From DASQZT01 sp035638575 (lineage in GTDB: Bacteria > Acidobacteriota > Terriglobia > Bryobacterales > Bryobacteraceae): 64,000 bases of DNA. Both the position numbers and the translations under genes were made by a program. Position 1 is the first letter of the stretch. Each line of letters starts with the position of its first letter. A model generated the notes under the pieces. That model made no database searches. It was not told the origin of the DNA and saw only the letters and a program-made list of their open reading frames with translations. The DNA is taken from contig DASQZT010000169.1 in the NCBI GenBank assembly GCA_035638575.1, forward strand, positions 1 through 64,000. The letters run 5' to 3'. Shown one piece after another: positions 62,940-64,000 of this stretch.

Positions 62940-64000
62940 ATGAGAATCTTCCAGGTGCTGCTGTGTGCGTTGGTCCAGATTTGCGCGGTCCTGGCGCAGA
63001 CGCCTCCGCGGCCGCCCGTCCAGGCCCCCGATGCGGGGCGCCGGCAGTATGACAGCCATTGCTCCGTGTGCCACGGCGGCGATGGCGCCGGTGGCGAGCT
63101 TGCCCCATCCATTCTGTTTCGCCTCCCCAACCGCAACGATCAGGAACTGGCCGACCTCGTCAGGACCGGCATATCCAGCCGCGGCATGCCGGCCTTCAGC
63201 CTCACCGACCCCGAGATGAGCGACCTCATCGCCTTCCTGCGCACGCTGCGTCCGCACCGGGGCTTCGCTGCGCCCGTGCGGAAAAAAGTCGAGACCACCG
63301 ACGGGAAGACGCTCGAAGGCCTGGTGCTCGGTGAGAGTTCTCTCGATCTGGCCCTGCGCACCGATGACCAGCGGATTCACTTGCTGCGCACCGCCGGCGG
63401 CCGCTACCGGCCCGTCACCTCGCAGACCGACTGGCCCACGTACAACGGCCAGCCAGGCGGAAACCGGTACACCACCCTCACCCAGATCGACAAGAGCAAC
63501 GTCGCGAAGCTGGCGCCCAAGTGGGTCTTCACCATGTCCAACGTCTCGCGCCTGGAAACCACCCCGCTGGTAGTCGAAGGCATCATGTACGTAACCAGCG
63601 GCAACGAGTGCTATGCGCTCGACGCGGGCAATGGGCGCGAGCTATGGCACTTCCAACGGCCTCGTACGCGCGGGCTCGTCGGAAATGCCGCCGGCGGTTT
63701 CAACCGCGGCGTCGGGGTCGCGGGCGATCGTGTGTTCATGGTCACGGATAATGCCCACATCATCGCTCTTCACCGCTTCACCGGGGCCTTGCTGTGGGAA
63801 ACCGAAATGGCCGACTGGCACCAGAACTACAACGCCACTTCCGCGCCGCTGGTGGCAGGCGGCCTGGTGATCTCCGGCACTGCCGGCGGCGAGCAGGGCG
63901 CCCGCGGTTTTCTGGCCGCTTACGATCAGGCCGGCGGAAAAGAAGTGTGGCGCTTCTGGACCGTGCCGGCGCGCGGCGAGCCAGGATCGGAAACGTGGAT
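62940..64000 (+). CDS. Cytochrome c-PQQ dehydrogenase-type protein, C-terminus outside window
   Basis: 353 residues are visible. Signal peptide (MRIFQVLLCALVQICAVLA), then a cytochrome c domain with CxxCH (HCSVCHGGDGAGG) and a Met ligand candidate (GISSRGMPAF), then the PQQ beta-propeller opening (DWPTYNGQPGGNRYTTLTQI, VAKLAPKWVFTM, VVEGIMYVTSGNECYALDAG). It probably oxidises an alcohol or sugar in the periplasm and passes electrons through the haem. The cytochrome sits at the N-terminus, whereas quinohaemoprotein alcohol dehydrogenases carry it C-terminally. Confidence 0.9.
   Translation, partial: MRIFQVLLCALVQICAVLAQTPPRPPVQAPDAGRRQYDSHCSVCHGGDGAGGELAPSILFRLPNRNDQELADLVRTGISSRGMPAFSLTDPEMSDLIAFLRTLRPHRGFAAPVRKKVETTDGKTLEGLVLGESSLDLALRTDDQRIHLLRTAGGRYRPVTSQTDWPTYNGQPGGNRYTTLTQIDKSNVAKLAPKWVFTMSNVSRLETTPLVVEGIMYVTSGNECYALDAGNGRELWHFQRPRTRGLVGNAAGGFNRGVGVAGDRVFMVTDNAHIIALHRFTGALLWETEMADWHQNYNATSAPLVAGGLVISGTAGGEQGARGFLAAYDQAGGKEVWRFWTVPARGEPGSETW

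Overview
The window is GC-rich chromosomal DNA that most resembles an Acidobacteriota genome of the Solibacter/Bryobacter type. That placement is inferred from gene content. The supporting families are planctomycete-type surface cytochrome/DUF1549-DUF1553/DUF1501 proteins, a very large TonB-dependent receptor with an N-terminal carboxypeptidase-regulatory domain, an Asp-box (BNR/VPS10) protein, Tat-exported enolase-superfamily enzymes, an exported RraA-like protein and a remnant of the Solibacter-type TIGR03437 C-terminal domain. I recognised no rRNA, tRNA, CRISPR array, transposase or integrase.

Layout. 1-4.7 kb: divergently transcribed PSCyt/DUF1587-type and DUF1549-DUF1553/DUF1501 genes. 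4.8-6.9 kb: an acyl-CoA synthetase, a small conserved protein and a broken HNH nuclease gene. 6.9-20.6 kb: secreted and outer-membrane polymer-use functions, namely a SusC/Oar-like receptor, an RraA-like protein with an enolase-superfamily enzyme, a conserved exported protein, an 11-Asp-box protein and a GH106-like rhamnosidase. 20.6-21.6 kb: a long non-coding region with nested hairpins and a degenerate tandem repeat ahead of carAB. 21.6-26 kb: carA-carB. 26-35.7 kb: peptidyl-prolyl isomerase lipoprotein, methyltransferase, bacteriohemerythrin, an ATP-grasp/SET fusion behind a second Tat enolase-superfamily enzyme, two metallo-beta-lactamase-fold proteins, a cupin, an M28 peptidase and a DUF4159 protein. 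35.8-37.9 kb: a four-gene operon with overlapping start/stop codons that encodes an exported protein, an ECF sigma factor, a small membrane anti-sigma candidate and a DUF4252 protein.

38-42.1 kb is an orphan-gene island of visibly lower GC. It holds a PD-(D/E)XK-like protein, a Lys/Ala-tailed protein, an unknown protein and a trypsin-fold protease. A near-identical 15-bp repeat with a GGATTAATCC core lies at each edge. 42.1-48.4 kb: tsaB, a DUF5060-type glycosidase, a plasmid-like three-gene cassette (small DNA-binding protein, ParA-type ATPase, membrane coiled-coil protein) resembling StbABC/TraKLM, and a multi-pass membrane protein. 48.5-50.7 kb: two short RRM RNA-binding proteins among small unknown proteins. 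50.8-56.9 kb: a PadR regulator with a consensus promoter, followed by a TolC/RND/MFP efflux operon. 57-64 kb: a truncated MNT nucleotidyltransferase, SixA-like phosphatase, GNAT, FG-GAP protein, SDR, a TIGR03437 remnant, cold-shock protein, an RhlE-type helicase and the start of a cytochrome-PQQ dehydrogenase.

A pattern across the window is a sigma70-like -10 hexamer (TANNNT) only 6-11 nt before the start codon of at least 13 genes, nearly all first in their unit. This suggests that leaderless or near-leaderless transcripts are common here. The best candidates for something new are the ATP-grasp/SET fusion, the chromosomal Stb-like cassette, the repeat-bounded island and the structured region upstream of carA.
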